This document shows, piece by piece, positions 1-8,168 of a stretch of 64,000 nucleotides of DNA. How positions within the stretch are numbered: the first letter of the stretch is position 1; each line of letters opens with the position of its first letter. Location of the stretch: assembly GCA_964371055.1 (NCBI GenBank), contig CAYJLF010000007.1:124001-188000 (forward strand), written 5' to 3'. The notes beneath the pieces are model-generated. The model was not told where the DNA came from and did not search any database. It saw only the letters and a program-made list of their open reading frames with translations. The translations under genes were made by a program, and so were the position numbers. This stretch comes from CAYJLF01 sp964371055. GTDB lineage: Bacteria > Eisenbacteria > RBG-16-71-46 > CAIMUX01.

Positions 1-105
1 ACCAAGAAGGTCGCGAAGAAGAAGGTCGCCAAGAAGAAGGTCGCCAAGAAGAAGGCCGCGAAGCGGGTGAAGAAGCTTCTGCCGGCGATCATGCCTCCGG
101 CCTAA
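1..105 (+). CDS. Histone H1-like lysine/alanine-rich protein, C-terminal fragment
   Basis: The window opens inside a reading frame of 34 codons that stops at TAA. It consists of a repeated K-K-V-A-K unit followed by a short hydrophobic tail ending MPPA. Such Lys/Ala/Val repeats occur in bacterial histone H1-like (Hc1-type) DNA-binding proteins and in lysine-rich tails fused to HU or other nucleoid proteins. The repeat would be unstructured, highly basic and likely to bind DNA or RNA. The N-terminal part lies outside the window, so which family carries the tail cannot be decided. A strong GC hairpin follows at 127-158. Confidence 0.7.
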   Translation, partial: TKKVAKKKVAKKKVAKKKAAKRVKKLLPAIMPPA

Positions 106-757
106 GACCCTTTGGCCGATGGATGCGGGGGCTGCGCTGGCCACGACCGGCAGCCCCCACGTTCTTTCCGGGTCGGGGAGAGAGTGTTTCGACACGCAAG
201 GATTGCGTCGGGGTCCGAGGGGTAGGCGAACGTCCAGTCGGGAGGCCCGCTCAGATCTCGTGGTCATGGATGACCGCTTCGTTCGGGGGAGGGGAGTGTG
301 GGCGGCAAAAAAGTTCCCCGCCACTACCGAGTGGACAGCCCTCAAGACCCTAGAGATAGGATAGCCCGCTAAGTAAATAGGCCTTGTAGCGCTGCTCGGA
401 CTCGAAAAGGGCAGGGAACTCGCTTCGCTACCGATTCCAACGGTAGGCTCCCCTCCTCTCCGCCGTCAACCGCTTTTTTTCACCGCCGGCCGCTTCTGTC
501 GAATGTTCCCGTACGATCTACACTTAGCCGGGTGCTGATGAACGTGATCAACGAGGCTGCCCCTCGCCCTGCTAGACTCTGGTCGCGATCTGGTCGACCC
601 TTCGATGGGGCGGATCCATCCCTGGGGGGGCGATGTCGTCCGCCCTGTGTCGCGGCGGGGCTTGATGGGTGGGGGGAGGAGCCGGGTACGGCCCGGCGAG
701 GGCGCGGCGGTTCGATTCCCCGGTCGCGCGGAGCGTGCCGGCGGAGGTGGAGGTGCG
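106..757. other. Intergenic region, 652 bp, no supported gene
   Basis: This stretch separates the lysine-rich tail from galE. It holds a GC-rich hairpin just after the upstream stop codon. The rest shows no reading frame with a credible ribosome binding site, and the frames that stay open look like high-GC noise. I see no RNA gene I can name. A T-loop-like string near 711 does not fold as tRNA. Confidence 0.5.
127..165 (+). terminator. Hairpin terminator after the H1-like gene
   Basis: A 9-bp perfect inverted repeat, GGGGGCTGC (127-135) and GCAGCCCCC (150-158), sits 21 bases after the stop codon. It is followed by a modest T-containing stretch (gttcttt), so it could be a weak intrinsic terminator. 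Confidence 0.5.
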
Positions 758-1741
758 ATGAGGGTCCTGGTCACGGGCGGAGCGGGCTACATCGGGAGCG
801 TCATGGTCGAGTTGCTGCGGGCGCGAGGCGACTCCGTGGTCGTGGCGGATGATCTCTCGCGGGGCCACGCGGCGGCCGTTCCGCCCGATGTTCCACTCAT
901 GATCGGCAACGTCGGTGATCGGGACTTCGTGGGCGAGCTGTTCGCCACGCAGCGGATCGAGGCGGTCTTCCATTTCGCTGCCTCGAGCCTGGTCGGTGAG
1001 TCGATGGAGCATCCTTCGCTCTACTTCCGCAACAACGTCGGCGGAGTGACCTGCCTGCTGGAGGCGATGGTGCGGCACGGAGTGGAATCGTTCATCCTCA
1101 GCTCGACCGCGGCGACCTACGGCGACCCGGCCGAGGTCCCGATCCCGGAAGAAGCCCCGGTACGCCCGACGAATCCTTACGGCGAGTCGAAACGGATCTG
1201 CGAGCAGATCCTTCGCTGGTTCGGGGAACTGCACGGACTGCGCTGGACCGCCCTGCGTTACTTCAACGCCGCCGGGGCGACCCCGTCGCGGGGCGAGGAC
1301 CACACCCCGGAAACCCACCTGATTCCCCTGGCGCTCGGAGCGGCCGCGGGAAGCCTGCCGCCGCTGCGCGTCTTCGGCCTCGACTATCCGACGCCGGACG
1401 GCTCGTGCATCCGCGACTACATCCACGTCGAGGATCTGGCCGAAGCGCATCTCCTCTCGCTCGATCGCATGCGCGAATCTCCGGGCGGGATCTACAACCT
1501 CGGGAACGGTCAGGGCTTCAGCGTGCTCGAGGTCATCGCGGCGGTCGAACGGGTGACCGGCCATCGAGTTCCCTGGGAGAGCGCGCCGCGTCGTCCGGGC
1601 GATCCGCCGGCCCTGGTCGCGTCGAGCGCCCGGGCCCGGCGGGAACTCGGCTGGGATCCCCGCTGGAGCGACCTCGACCGCATCATCGCTTCGGCCTGGC
1701 GCTGGAGCCGGGAGCATCCCGATGGATACGGGCGAGCCTGA
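758..1741 (+). CDS. galE: UDP-glucose 4-epimerase
   Basis: This 327-residue protein should interconvert UDP-glucose and UDP-galactose (NAD-dependent, cytoplasmic), feeding polysaccharide and glycoconjugate synthesis. The N-terminus has the extended-SDR Rossmann motif GGAGYIG (7-13). The Ser/Thr pair sits in SSTAATYG (115-122). The catalytic Tyr141 and Lys145 lie in NPYGESK, and the NAAGA segment typical of GalE follows. Length matches the family (about 330). The start is the ATG at 758, preceded by a GGAGGTGGAGG stretch; a longer in-frame opening exists upstream but the family N-terminus begins at this MRVLVTGG. Its last 20 bases overlap rarA, suggesting translational coupling. A related 4-epimerase (for example GalNAc-specific) cannot be excluded. 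Confidence 0.92.
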   Translation: MRVLVTGGAGYIGSVMVELLRARGDSVVVADDLSRGHAAAVPPDVPLMIGNVGDRDFVGELFATQRIEAVFHFAASSLVGESMEHPSLYFRNNVGGVTCLLEAMVRHGVESFILSSTAATYGDPAEVPIPEEAPVRPTNPYGESKRICEQILRWFGELHGLRWTALRYFNAAGATPSRGEDHTPETHLIPLALGAAAGSLPPLRVFGLDYPTPDGSCIRDYIHVEDLAEAHLLSLDRMRESPGGIYNLGNGQGFSVLEVIAAVERVTGHRVPWESAPRRPGDPPALVASSARARRELGWDPRWSDLDRIIASAWRWSREHPDGYGRA

Positions 1742-3170
1742 CTCTGGCCGCGCGAAGGCGCCGGCGCGTGCGTTCGACTCAAAGGCCGCGCCGCTGGCCG
1801 ATCGCCGGCGACCGTGCGGTCTTGACGAGGTCCTGGGGCAGGAGCACCTGACCGGCCCGGGCGGCCCGCTCCGGCGCGCCTTCGAGACGGGAAACATCCC
1901 TTCCATGATCCTTTGGGGGCCTCCGGGCAGCGGCAAGACGACCGTCGCGCGGATCCTGGGCGGGCATCCCCGCATGGCGTTTGAGCAGTTTTCCGCGGTG
2001 CTGTCCGGCGTCAAGGAGGTGCGCGCGACGGTGGACCGCGCCCGCGCGCGCCTCGAGGCCGACGGACGCCGGACGATCCTCTTCGTCGACGAAATCCACC
2101 GCTTCAACAAGGCGCAGCAGGATGCCTTCCTGCCCCACGTGGAGTCGGGCCTCGTCACCCTGATCGGGGCCACCACGGAGAACCCCTCCTTCGAGGTGAA
2201 TCACGCCCTGCTCTCCCGCTGCCGCGTCTACGTGCTGCGCCCGCTCGACGACGCCGCGCTGCGCCGGATCGGAGAGGTCGCGCTCGAGGATCTGGAGTGT
2301 GCGACCGGCGTGCCCGGGGCTTCGGTGGAGGACGCGGCCTGGGAGCTGCTGCTGCGGGTGGCCGACGGCGATGCTCGCAAGCTGCTCAACCTGCTCGAGG
2401 CGTCGTGGGCCCAGCGCGCCGCCTCGGCCGACCGCGTCGACCGGGAGCTGGTCGAGCGGGTGGCGCAGCAGCCGTTGCCCTCCCGTCAGGGAGACGAGGA
2501 TCACTTCGACTGGATTTCCGCCCTGCACAAGAGCCTTCGCGGCAGCGACCCGCACGCTTCACTCTACTGGCTGGCGCGTATGCTCGAGGCGGGGGAGGAC
2601 CCGCTCTTCGTCGTGCGTCGTCTCATCGTCTTCGCGTCCGAGGATGTCGGCCTGGCCGACCCGGGCGCGCTGGTCTATGCGATCGCCGCCCGGGACGCGC
2701 TCGAGTTCGTGGGGATGCCGGAGGGGTACCTGGCGCTCTCACAGCTCGTGCTCTACCTCGCCCTGGCCCCAAAGAGCAACTCCGCCTATGCCGGCTATCT
2801 GCAGGCGCGCACGCTCGTGCAGGAAAAGGGGGCGCTGCCGGTGCCGTGGCGGATCCGGAACGCTCCGACGGGACTGATGCGAAGCCTCGGCTACGGACGA
2901 GGCTATCGCTACCCGCACGAAGCGCCGGGGCGATGGGTGGCCGAGTCGTACCTTCCCGATGCCTTGATCGGGCGGACCCTTTACCGCCCTTCGGCAGTCG
3001 GCCGCGAACCTCGGTTGGTCGACGACCATCGGCGCCGAACGAGGGACTTCTATCAGCTCCGTTCGCCTGATTCTCCGGAGCCGGCCGAGGGAAGGTCGCC
3101 CGGGGGCCCCGGCCCCGTCGTCGATCCCGGACACGGACCCAAGGGTGGCGAGGGCCTCGCCACATCTTGA
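1722..3170 (+). CDS. rarA: Replication-associated recombination protein A (AAA+ ATPase)
   Basis: This 482-residue AAA+ ATPase of the RarA/MgsA/WRNIP1 family acts at stalled replication forks and is related to clamp-loader subunits. Walker A is GPPGSGKTT (66-74) and Walker B is FVDEIHRFNK (121-130). A sensor-1 stretch reads GATTENPSF, and the usual C-terminal tetramerisation and MgsA regions follow, including SEDVGLADP. The family is normally about 430-450 residues; the extra length is a roughly 20-residue N-terminal leader and a basic, proline-rich tail of about 50 residues. The start overlaps the galE 3' end by 20 bases, with a GGGAG stretch shortly upstream. The tRNA-Glu promoter overlaps its 3' end. 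Confidence 0.93.
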   Translation: MDTGEPDSGRAKAPARAFDSKAAPLADRRRPCGLDEVLGQEHLTGPGGPLRRAFETGNIPSMILWGPPGSGKTTVARILGGHPRMAFEQFSAVLSGVKEVRATVDRARARLEADGRRTILFVDEIHRFNKAQQDAFLPHVESGLVTLIGATTENPSFEVNHALLSRCRVYVLRPLDDAALRRIGEVALEDLECATGVPGASVEDAAWELLLRVADGDARKLLNLLEASWAQRAASADRVDRELVERVAQQPLPSRQGDEDHFDWISALHKSLRGSDPHASLYWLARMLEAGEDPLFVVRRLIVFASEDVGLADPGALVYAIAARDALEFVGMPEGYLALSQLVLYLALAPKSNSAYAGYLQARTLVQEKGALPVPWRIRNAPTGLMRSLGYGRGYRYPHEAPGRWVAESYLPDALIGRTLYRPSAVGREPRLVDDHRRRTRDFYQLRSPDSPEPAEGRSPGGPGPVVDPGHGPKGGEGLATS

Positions 3171-3196
3171 CTTCGATCGGCTCCGCCGCGTAGAGT
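3167..3196 (+). promoter_or_regulatory. Sigma70-type promoter for tRNA-Glu
   Basis: TTGACT (3167-3172), an 18-bp spacer and TAGAGT (3191-3196) lie about 30 bases upstream of the tRNA. The -35 box overlaps the rarA stop codon. Confidence 0.6.
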
Positions 3197-3228
3197 TCAC
3201 GCTCCGCGCCGAGCAGCGGACGGAGATT

Positions 3229-3302
3229 GTCCCCATCGTCTAGTCGGCCTAGGACTCCGCCCTTTCAAGGCGGCAACACGGGTTCGAATCCCGTTGGGGA
3301 CA
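3229..3302 (+). tRNA. tRNA-Glu (anticodon TTC)
   Basis: A 74-base cloverleaf. The acceptor stem GTCCCCA pairs with TGGGGAC, and the discriminator base is A. The anticodon stem CCGCC/GGCGG encloses the loop CTTTCAA with anticodon TTC at 3264-3266. The T arm contains GGTTCGAATCC. The 3' CCA is not encoded, so it must be added by a nucleotidyltransferase. Confidence 0.97.
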
Positions 3303-3392
3303 CATTCTGCCGGGCTCCGCTTTGGCTCGTTTTGTTCGCCCGCCCCGGCAGCGGCAGCCCCCGGCTCTGCTCCCTGAAGGTCTCGAAACGTC

Positions 3393-3421
3393 TTGAGACT
3401 CGCTCTACGATCGCCTATGCT
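3393..3421 (+). promoter_or_regulatory. Sigma70-type promoter of protease 1
   Basis: TTGAGA (3393-3398), a 17-bp spacer and TATGCT (3416-3421) lie about 100 bp upstream of the secreted protease gene at 3520. Confidence 0.55.
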
Positions 3422-3519
3422 CGCGGGTCTGGGTTTTTCCCCGACGGCGCCTCCCCCCTGCTCCCGAGCGGCTCGGAGGCGTCGCCGCATCCACTAGCCG
3501 GGAAAGGAGATCCGAGCCT

Positions 3520-6462
3520 ATGTCTCCGTCGACTCGCACCTTCCGATTTTCCGCCTGCTTCGTCTTTGCGCTTCTCCTCGCCGCGGGAACGGCCTTGGCC
3601 TTTGTCGCGCCGGAGCACGGGCACGAGTACGAGATCCCGCTGCCTTCGTACGACCTCCACGGGTTCAAGTCGGCCTCGGTTGCCGCCGAACGGGCGGCCG
3701 TGGAGCGAGATCTGGCCGGCGCCCTCGATGGGGATTGGCGGGTCTACGCCTGGAATCCCCCGAGCGCCACTCCGCGCTGGGTCTACGGCAGCGGCGTCCG
3801 CCTCCCCGGATCGGTGGCGACCTCGACCGAGGCCGTGGCCACGGCGCGCGACTTCGTCCGCAGCCACCCCGGGGTCTTCCGCATCGATCCGACCGCCCTG
3901 CGCTTCCACTCGGCGCCGCGAGGGGCCGGCAAGGTCGCGGTGCACTTCCAGCAGACCCACGAGATGCTCGACGTCTGGGGCGGTCGGGTCTCTTTGATCT
4001 TCACCGACGATGCGCGCCTGTTCGTCTTCGGATCGACCGCCTATGCCGGAATCGACGTGGATCCGCGCCCGTCGCTCGACGCCGGGATCGCCAGCGAGAT
4101 CGCGCGGGCCGACCTCCCCTTCAACCCGGCGACCGATGCGGTCGAGGAGAGCCCGCGCCTCCTGATCCTTCCCGTGCCGACCAGCGAGACCGAGGTCGAG
4201 CACCACCTGGCCTGGCGCGTGGAGGTCCGGACCGAGGACCCGGTCGGGGAATGGATCACCCACGTCGATGCCCACACCGGGCGGATCCTCTGGCGCTACA
4301 ACGATGTCCACTTCATCAACTACAGCGGCGATAGCTCCGGATTGATCCAGCGCCCCAACTACTGCGAAGGGCAGCAGGTCGAGACGATGCCCTACCTGCG
4401 CGTGCAGATCACGGGGCTCAGCTCGGTCTACGCCGACGGCAACGGCGACTGGACGGTGCCGAACGGCGATGCGACGCCCCGTTCCCTGACCGCCGACCTC
4501 TACAGCCCCTACGTCGATCTGTACAACTTCGGTGGGGCGCAGGGGGTGTTCAACGCCACCGCGACACCCGGCGTGCCGCTGACGATCGCCTACACCGACC
4601 TGAACGCCCAGAAGGACGAGAAGGACGTTTATCGCGCGGTCAATGACATTCACGACTTCTTCGAGGAGTTCGATCCCGGCTATACCTACACCAACCAGCG
4701 GATCACGGCCAACGTCAGCCGGAACTCGACCTGCAACGCGTACTACACCAATAACACGATCAATTTCTACCGGTCGGGAGGCGGCTGCGCCAACACCGGC
4801 GAGATCATGGATGTCGTCCACCACGAGTTCGGCCACGGCGTGCAGGAGAACCTCCTCGGCTGGCAGGGAGACCAGGGGCTCGGCGAGGGGAACTCCGACA
4901 TCCTCGGCAATCTGATGGTCATGTCGCCGATCGTGGGTCGGGGGTTCTACCTCAACAACTGCACCGACGGCATCCGGAACTCGGCCAACAACCTCCAATA
5001 CCCCGCCGATGTCATCGGGCAGCCGATCCACAGCGCCGGCCGCGTCATCGCCGGGTTCAGCTGGGACGCCTTGCAGTCTCTGGTCTCGGTCCACGGGGTC
5101 GAGGAGGCCCGCCTGATCACCGCCCGTGCGTGGCACTTCGGGCGGATGCTGCAGCAGCCCACCACCCAGCCCGACCAGGTGTTGGCCACGTTCGTGGCCG
5201 ATGACGACGATGGGGACCTGACCAACGGCACGCCGCACTACGACGCCTTCTGTCTCGGGGCGACGAATCACGGGTTCGAGTGCCCGGAGATCCTGACCGG
5301 CGTCATCATCAGCCACACGCCGGTCGCCTCTCGGGAAACGGAGGGTCCGGTGTCGGTCCCGGCTGTGATCTACTCGACCGAAGGAGCGCTGGTCGCCGAC
5401 TCCGTCCGTGTCGTCTATCGCGTCAACGGCGGATCGTTCCAGTCCGTCGTGATGCAGCCGTCCGGCGGTCCGAATGAGTATGCTGGCGTGATTCCATCGC
5501 TGACCGTACCGAGCGAAGTGGAGTACTACCTGCGCGCGCGCGACGTCGCCGACAACGTCCGGACCAGTCCGGCCCTGGCGCCGGCGACGCTGCACGCCTT
5601 CGATGTCGCCACCGAGTACGACCCGCTCGAGGTCGAGAGCGGATGGACCGTCAACCTCGAGGGAACGGACAACGCGACGACCGGACAATGGGTGCGCGTC
5701 GATCCGAACGGCACCAGCGCGCAACCGGAGTATGATCACACCCCGGATCCGGGCGTGATGTGCTGGGTGACGGGCGACGCTCCTCCCGGCTCGGGCGACG
5801 GCGCGGCCGACATCGACGGCGGCACGACCACGCTCTATACCCCGGTCTATGACCTGACCGGTGCCATCGAGGCTCGCGTCAAGTACTCCCGTTGGTATTC
5901 GAACGACAAGGGTGCCACCCCGGGCACCGACACCTGGCTCGTGCAAGCGCGCAACAACGGCGGCCCGTGGGTCGAGGTGGAAAGCACTCTGCAGTCCTCG
6001 AATGCATGGGTGCTCCGCACGTTTGACCTCCTGTCGGCGTTCGGCGGCGCGATCGGAACGGTGCAGCTCCGCTTCGTCGGCAGCGACCTCGGCGAAGGAT
6101 CCCTGGTCGAGGCCGCGGTGGACGACTTCGAGATTCTGGCCCAGCTCTCGGCCGCTGACGTGTCCGGTCCGGCGACGGCATCGGCTCGCTTCGCCCTCGG
6201 CGGCGGGCAGCCGAACCCGGTGGTCGGGGCCGGCCGGATCGCGTTCAGCGTGCCGGCGCCTAACCGCGTCGATCTCGCGATCTTCGACGTCGCGGGGCGC
6301 CTGGTGCGTGCGCTGCCGTCGGGAGTGTACGAGGCCGGCGAGCACGGCATCCTCTGGGATGGCCGGGACGCTTCCGGACACGTGCTTCCGTCCGGGGTCT
6401 ACTTCGTCCGGATGGAGGCGGAGGGGTTCCGCGCGACGCGCAGTCTCGTGTTGAGCCGCTGA
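3520..6462 (+). CDS. Secreted fungalysin-like (M36-type) zinc metalloprotease with FlgD-like C-terminal module
   Basis: This 980-residue exported protease carries a signal peptide (residues 1-27, ending TALA). An FTP/PepSY-type propeptide covers about 60-265, and the catalytic domain has HEFGH (435-439) with the third ligand Glu456 in GEGNSD, an arrangement matching M36 fungalysins more than M4 thermolysins. After the catalytic domain come a beta-rich region (about 590-690) and a jelly-roll-like domain (about 700-880). The last 85 residues form a FlgD-like immunoglobulin module with WDGRD and a tail ending LVLSR. It probably degrades extracellular protein, autoprocessing its propeptide. The start is an ATG preceded by GGAAAGGAGA. 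It has its own promoter upstream and a strong terminator downstream, so it is monocistronic. Two paralogues lie at 17147-21832 and 31886-34852. Confidence 0.88.
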   Translation: MSPSTRTFRFSACFVFALLLAAGTALAFVAPEHGHEYEIPLPSYDLHGFKSASVAAERAAVERDLAGALDGDWRVYAWNPPSATPRWVYGSGVRLPGSVATSTEAVATARDFVRSHPGVFRIDPTALRFHSAPRGAGKVAVHFQQTHEMLDVWGGRVSLIFTDDARLFVFGSTAYAGIDVDPRPSLDAGIASEIARADLPFNPATDAVEESPRLLILPVPTSETEVEHHLAWRVEVRTEDPVGEWITHVDAHTGRILWRYNDVHFINYSGDSSGLIQRPNYCEGQQVETMPYLRVQITGLSSVYADGNGDWTVPNGDATPRSLTADLYSPYVDLYNFGGAQGVFNATATPGVPLTIAYTDLNAQKDEKDVYRAVNDIHDFFEEFDPGYTYTNQRITANVSRNSTCNAYYTNNTINFYRSGGGCANTGEIMDVVHHEFGHGVQENLLGWQGDQGLGEGNSDILGNLMVMSPIVGRGFYLNNCTDGIRNSANNLQYPADVIGQPIHSAGRVIAGFSWDALQSLVSVHGVEEARLITARAWHFGRMLQQPTTQPDQVLATFVADDDDGDLTNGTPHYDAFCLGATNHGFECPEILTGVIISHTPVASRETEGPVSVPAVIYSTEGALVADSVRVVYRVNGGSFQSVVMQPSGGPNEYAGVIPSLTVPSEVEYYLRARDVADNVRTSPALAPATLHAFDVATEYDPLEVESGWTVNLEGTDNATTGQWVRVDPNGTSAQPEYDHTPDPGVMCWVTGDAPPGSGDGAADIDGGTTTLYTPVYDLTGAIEARVKYSRWYSNDKGATPGTDTWLVQARNNGGPWVEVESTLQSSNAWVLRTFDLLSAFGGAIGTVQLRFVGSDLGEGSLVEAAVDDFEILAQLSAADVSGPATASARFALGGGQPNPVVGAGRIAFSVPAPNRVDLAIFDVAGRLVRALPSGVYEAGEHGILWDGRDASGHVLPSGVYFVRMEAEGFRATRSLVLSR

Positions 6463-6518
6463 TCGGTCATCTGCTCCCGCGCCCGGCGCCCTGGTCGGTC
6501 GGGCGCGGGGCAGCGAAG

Positions 6519-6557
6519 CAAAAGCCCCGGGACGTCGTGAACGGCCCGGGGCTTTCT
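6519..6557 (+). terminator. Intrinsic terminator after protease 1
   Basis: AAAGCCCCGGG (6521-6531) and CCCGGGGCTTT (6545-6555) form a perfect 11-bp stem ending in a T run. The flanking A run makes it potentially bidirectional. Confidence 0.8.
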
Positions 6558-6887
6558 CGGTTCAGATGAAAAGCGCGGCGGCGGCCCGGCCGATCCTCAT
6601 TGGGTGGGGGACTGGAGGAGCGTGTTGCCGGAAGCCGCCGCCGGGAGGTCTGGGAACCGCCATCCCCTGGTGGTCCGCCGTCCGCACCGGGCGCACGGTG
6701 CGCCCGGAACGCGCGGTGCCAATCAGCAAGACTGCAGTACCCAAGAGCGTTGAAATCGGGGACGTCTGCACGTCGCACCACGCTATACCCCGGTCGGGCC
6801 ATCCGGGTTCCCGTCAGACTTGATCCCCGGCCGACCCGGGCCGACCGGGGATCGCATCGGGGGCGGGACCTCCGTTGCGGGGAGGCG

Positions 6888-6916
6888 TTGACCGCGAGCC
6901 CCGGTCGGGCTAAGGT
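6888..6916 (+). promoter_or_regulatory. Sigma70-type promoter of the L,D-transpeptidase operon
   Basis: TTGACC (6888-6893), a 17-bp spacer and TAAGGT (6911-6916) end 54 bases before the chosen start codon. Confidence 0.55.
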
Positions 6917-6970
6917 CCGATTTTCGAGGATGATGGCAAGAGGGATCGCACTTTGGAGGATCAACCAGGG

Positions 6971-8134
6971 ATGGTATCTCGGCGGCGGTCGGGGCGGTGG
7001 AGGGTTTTGACCTGTTTTCTGGCACTGGCGGGCGTGGCCGGCGTCGTGACCTGGTATTGGATCCGCCGGGATCATCCTCCCGTCCAGGCTCTCCTCGAGG
7101 CCCAGATGTACCTCAATCTGGCCCGGGAGTGCGCGCCCGAAGATGCGGCGCGGCCGATTCTGGAGTCGGCGGAGCAGAATCTCGACGATGCGGAGCGATC
7201 CCTGCGGGCGGAATACCGGCGGTTGATCCTGCTCCGCAACTATGACCTCTCGCGCTATCACATCGACCGCGCGCGCGTCCTGTGCGGGGATGCGATCAGC
7301 ACCGCCCGGGAGGCCAGGCAGGAGGCGGGAGCGCAGTGCCTCGCGCGCCTGGCGGGATTGCGTCGCTCTTTGCAGACGACGCGAGGGTTGATCTACAAGC
7401 TGACGATCCGAGGCGACGCGATCACACGGCTCACCTCGACCGAGGTCCTCCTGAACGCGGCTGATGCCCGCCTGACCGAACACGAGACGCGCGAGGCGGA
7501 AGAGCTTCTCGATCGCGCCGAACAGCAGCTTTCCGAGGCCTCGATCAACCTGCAGGCCAGGCTGACGCGATTCCTCGAGCGAAGGCAGGAGTGGAATCGC
7601 TGGATTCGGGACGCGCTGGCGGAGTCGTCGGGGAAGAGCGATCCTCTGCTTCTGGTCGACAAACTCAACCATGAGCTCTATGTCCTCCGCCGCGGCCGGG
7701 TGGTCGAGTCCTTCGCGGTGGAGTTTGGCAACAGCTGGATGGACCGCAAGCTGCAGGAGGGAGATCGGGCGACGCCGGAGGGGCATTACCGGATCAGCCA
7801 GCTCAAATCGAACGGCAACAGCCGGTACTACAAGGCTGCCCTCCTCGACTATCCGAACGCGGCCGACCGGACCCGCTTCGTGGCCGCCAAGCGGGCCGGA
7901 TCGATTCCCCGCAGTGCGCGGATCGGCGGCCTGATCGAGATCCACGGCGAGGGAGGTCGCGGCAGCAACTGGACCTCCGGCTGCATCTCGCTCAGCAACC
8001 GCGACATGGACCGGCTGATGTCGTTCCTGCGCGTCGGCACCCAGGTCACGATCGTGGGTGTCTGGCAGGAGCCAGCGTGGCTCTCGAGCAACGGTCATGC
8101 GTCGGGGGCTTCCGCGTCGAAACGCGTCGATTAG
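6971..8134 (+). CDS. Membrane-anchored L,D-transpeptidase (YkuD domain)
   Basis: This 387-residue protein has one N-terminal membrane segment (about 12-32), then a long helical, coiled-coil-like region (about 40-215) rich in Glu, Arg and Leu. A C-terminal YkuD catalytic domain (about 225-375) has His325 and the nucleophile Cys338 in the SGCISL motif. YkuD enzymes form 3-3 crosslinks in peptidoglycan or attach proteins to it, acting in the periplasm. The ATG at 6971 is preferred because GGAGGA lies 10 bases upstream; a TTG at 6953 would add six residues but has a poorer site. The AsmA-like gene follows after 34 bases, so the two probably form an envelope operon. A tether-plus-catalytic layout suggests the helical part spans to the wall. 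Confidence 0.85.
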   Translation: MVSRRRSGRWRVLTCFLALAGVAGVVTWYWIRRDHPPVQALLEAQMYLNLARECAPEDAARPILESAEQNLDDAERSLRAEYRRLILLRNYDLSRYHIDRARVLCGDAISTAREARQEAGAQCLARLAGLRRSLQTTRGLIYKLTIRGDAITRLTSTEVLLNAADARLTEHETREAEELLDRAEQQLSEASINLQARLTRFLERRQEWNRWIRDALAESSGKSDPLLLVDKLNHELYVLRRGRVVESFAVEFGNSWMDRKLQEGDRATPEGHYRISQLKSNGNSRYYKAALLDYPNAADRTRFVAAKRAGSIPRSARIGGLIEIHGEGGRGSNWTSGCISLSNRDMDRLMSFLRVGTQVTIVGVWQEPAWLSSNGHASGASASKRVD

Positions 8135-8168
8135 TCCCGTAATCCCGGGGAAGGAGACGACAGCGGAC

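Larger units (their letters stand above)
6463..6970. other. Intergenic region, 508 bp, rich in inverted repeats
   Basis: The region contains the terminator of protease 1, a perfect 9-bp inverted repeat with a 3-base loop at 6687-6707 (CCGGGCGCA/TGCGCCCGG), another 9-bp inverted repeat at 6822-6853 (GATCCCCGG/CCGGGGATC), and the promoter of the downstream gene. Short open frames inside have no convincing start signals, and I do not call a gene. Confidence 0.5.

Noticed and set aside
640..735. T-loop-like string GGTTCGATTCC near 711, considered as a tRNA
   Set aside because: The five base pairs around it do not form a T stem (two mismatches), and no acceptor stem or anticodon arm can be drawn.
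3415..6381. Very long minus-strand open frame (988 codons) under protease 1
   Set aside because: It is the antisense image of the protease gene in a GC-rich genome. It has no family motif and no start signal.
6566..6823. Small open frame of 85 codons in the inverted-repeat gap
   Set aside because: It begins within the terminator region, lacks a ribosome site and includes the two inverted repeats in its sequence.
6953..6970. TTG start of the L,D-transpeptidase
   Set aside because: The ATG at 6971 has GGAGGA at good distance, whereas the TTG overlaps that site.
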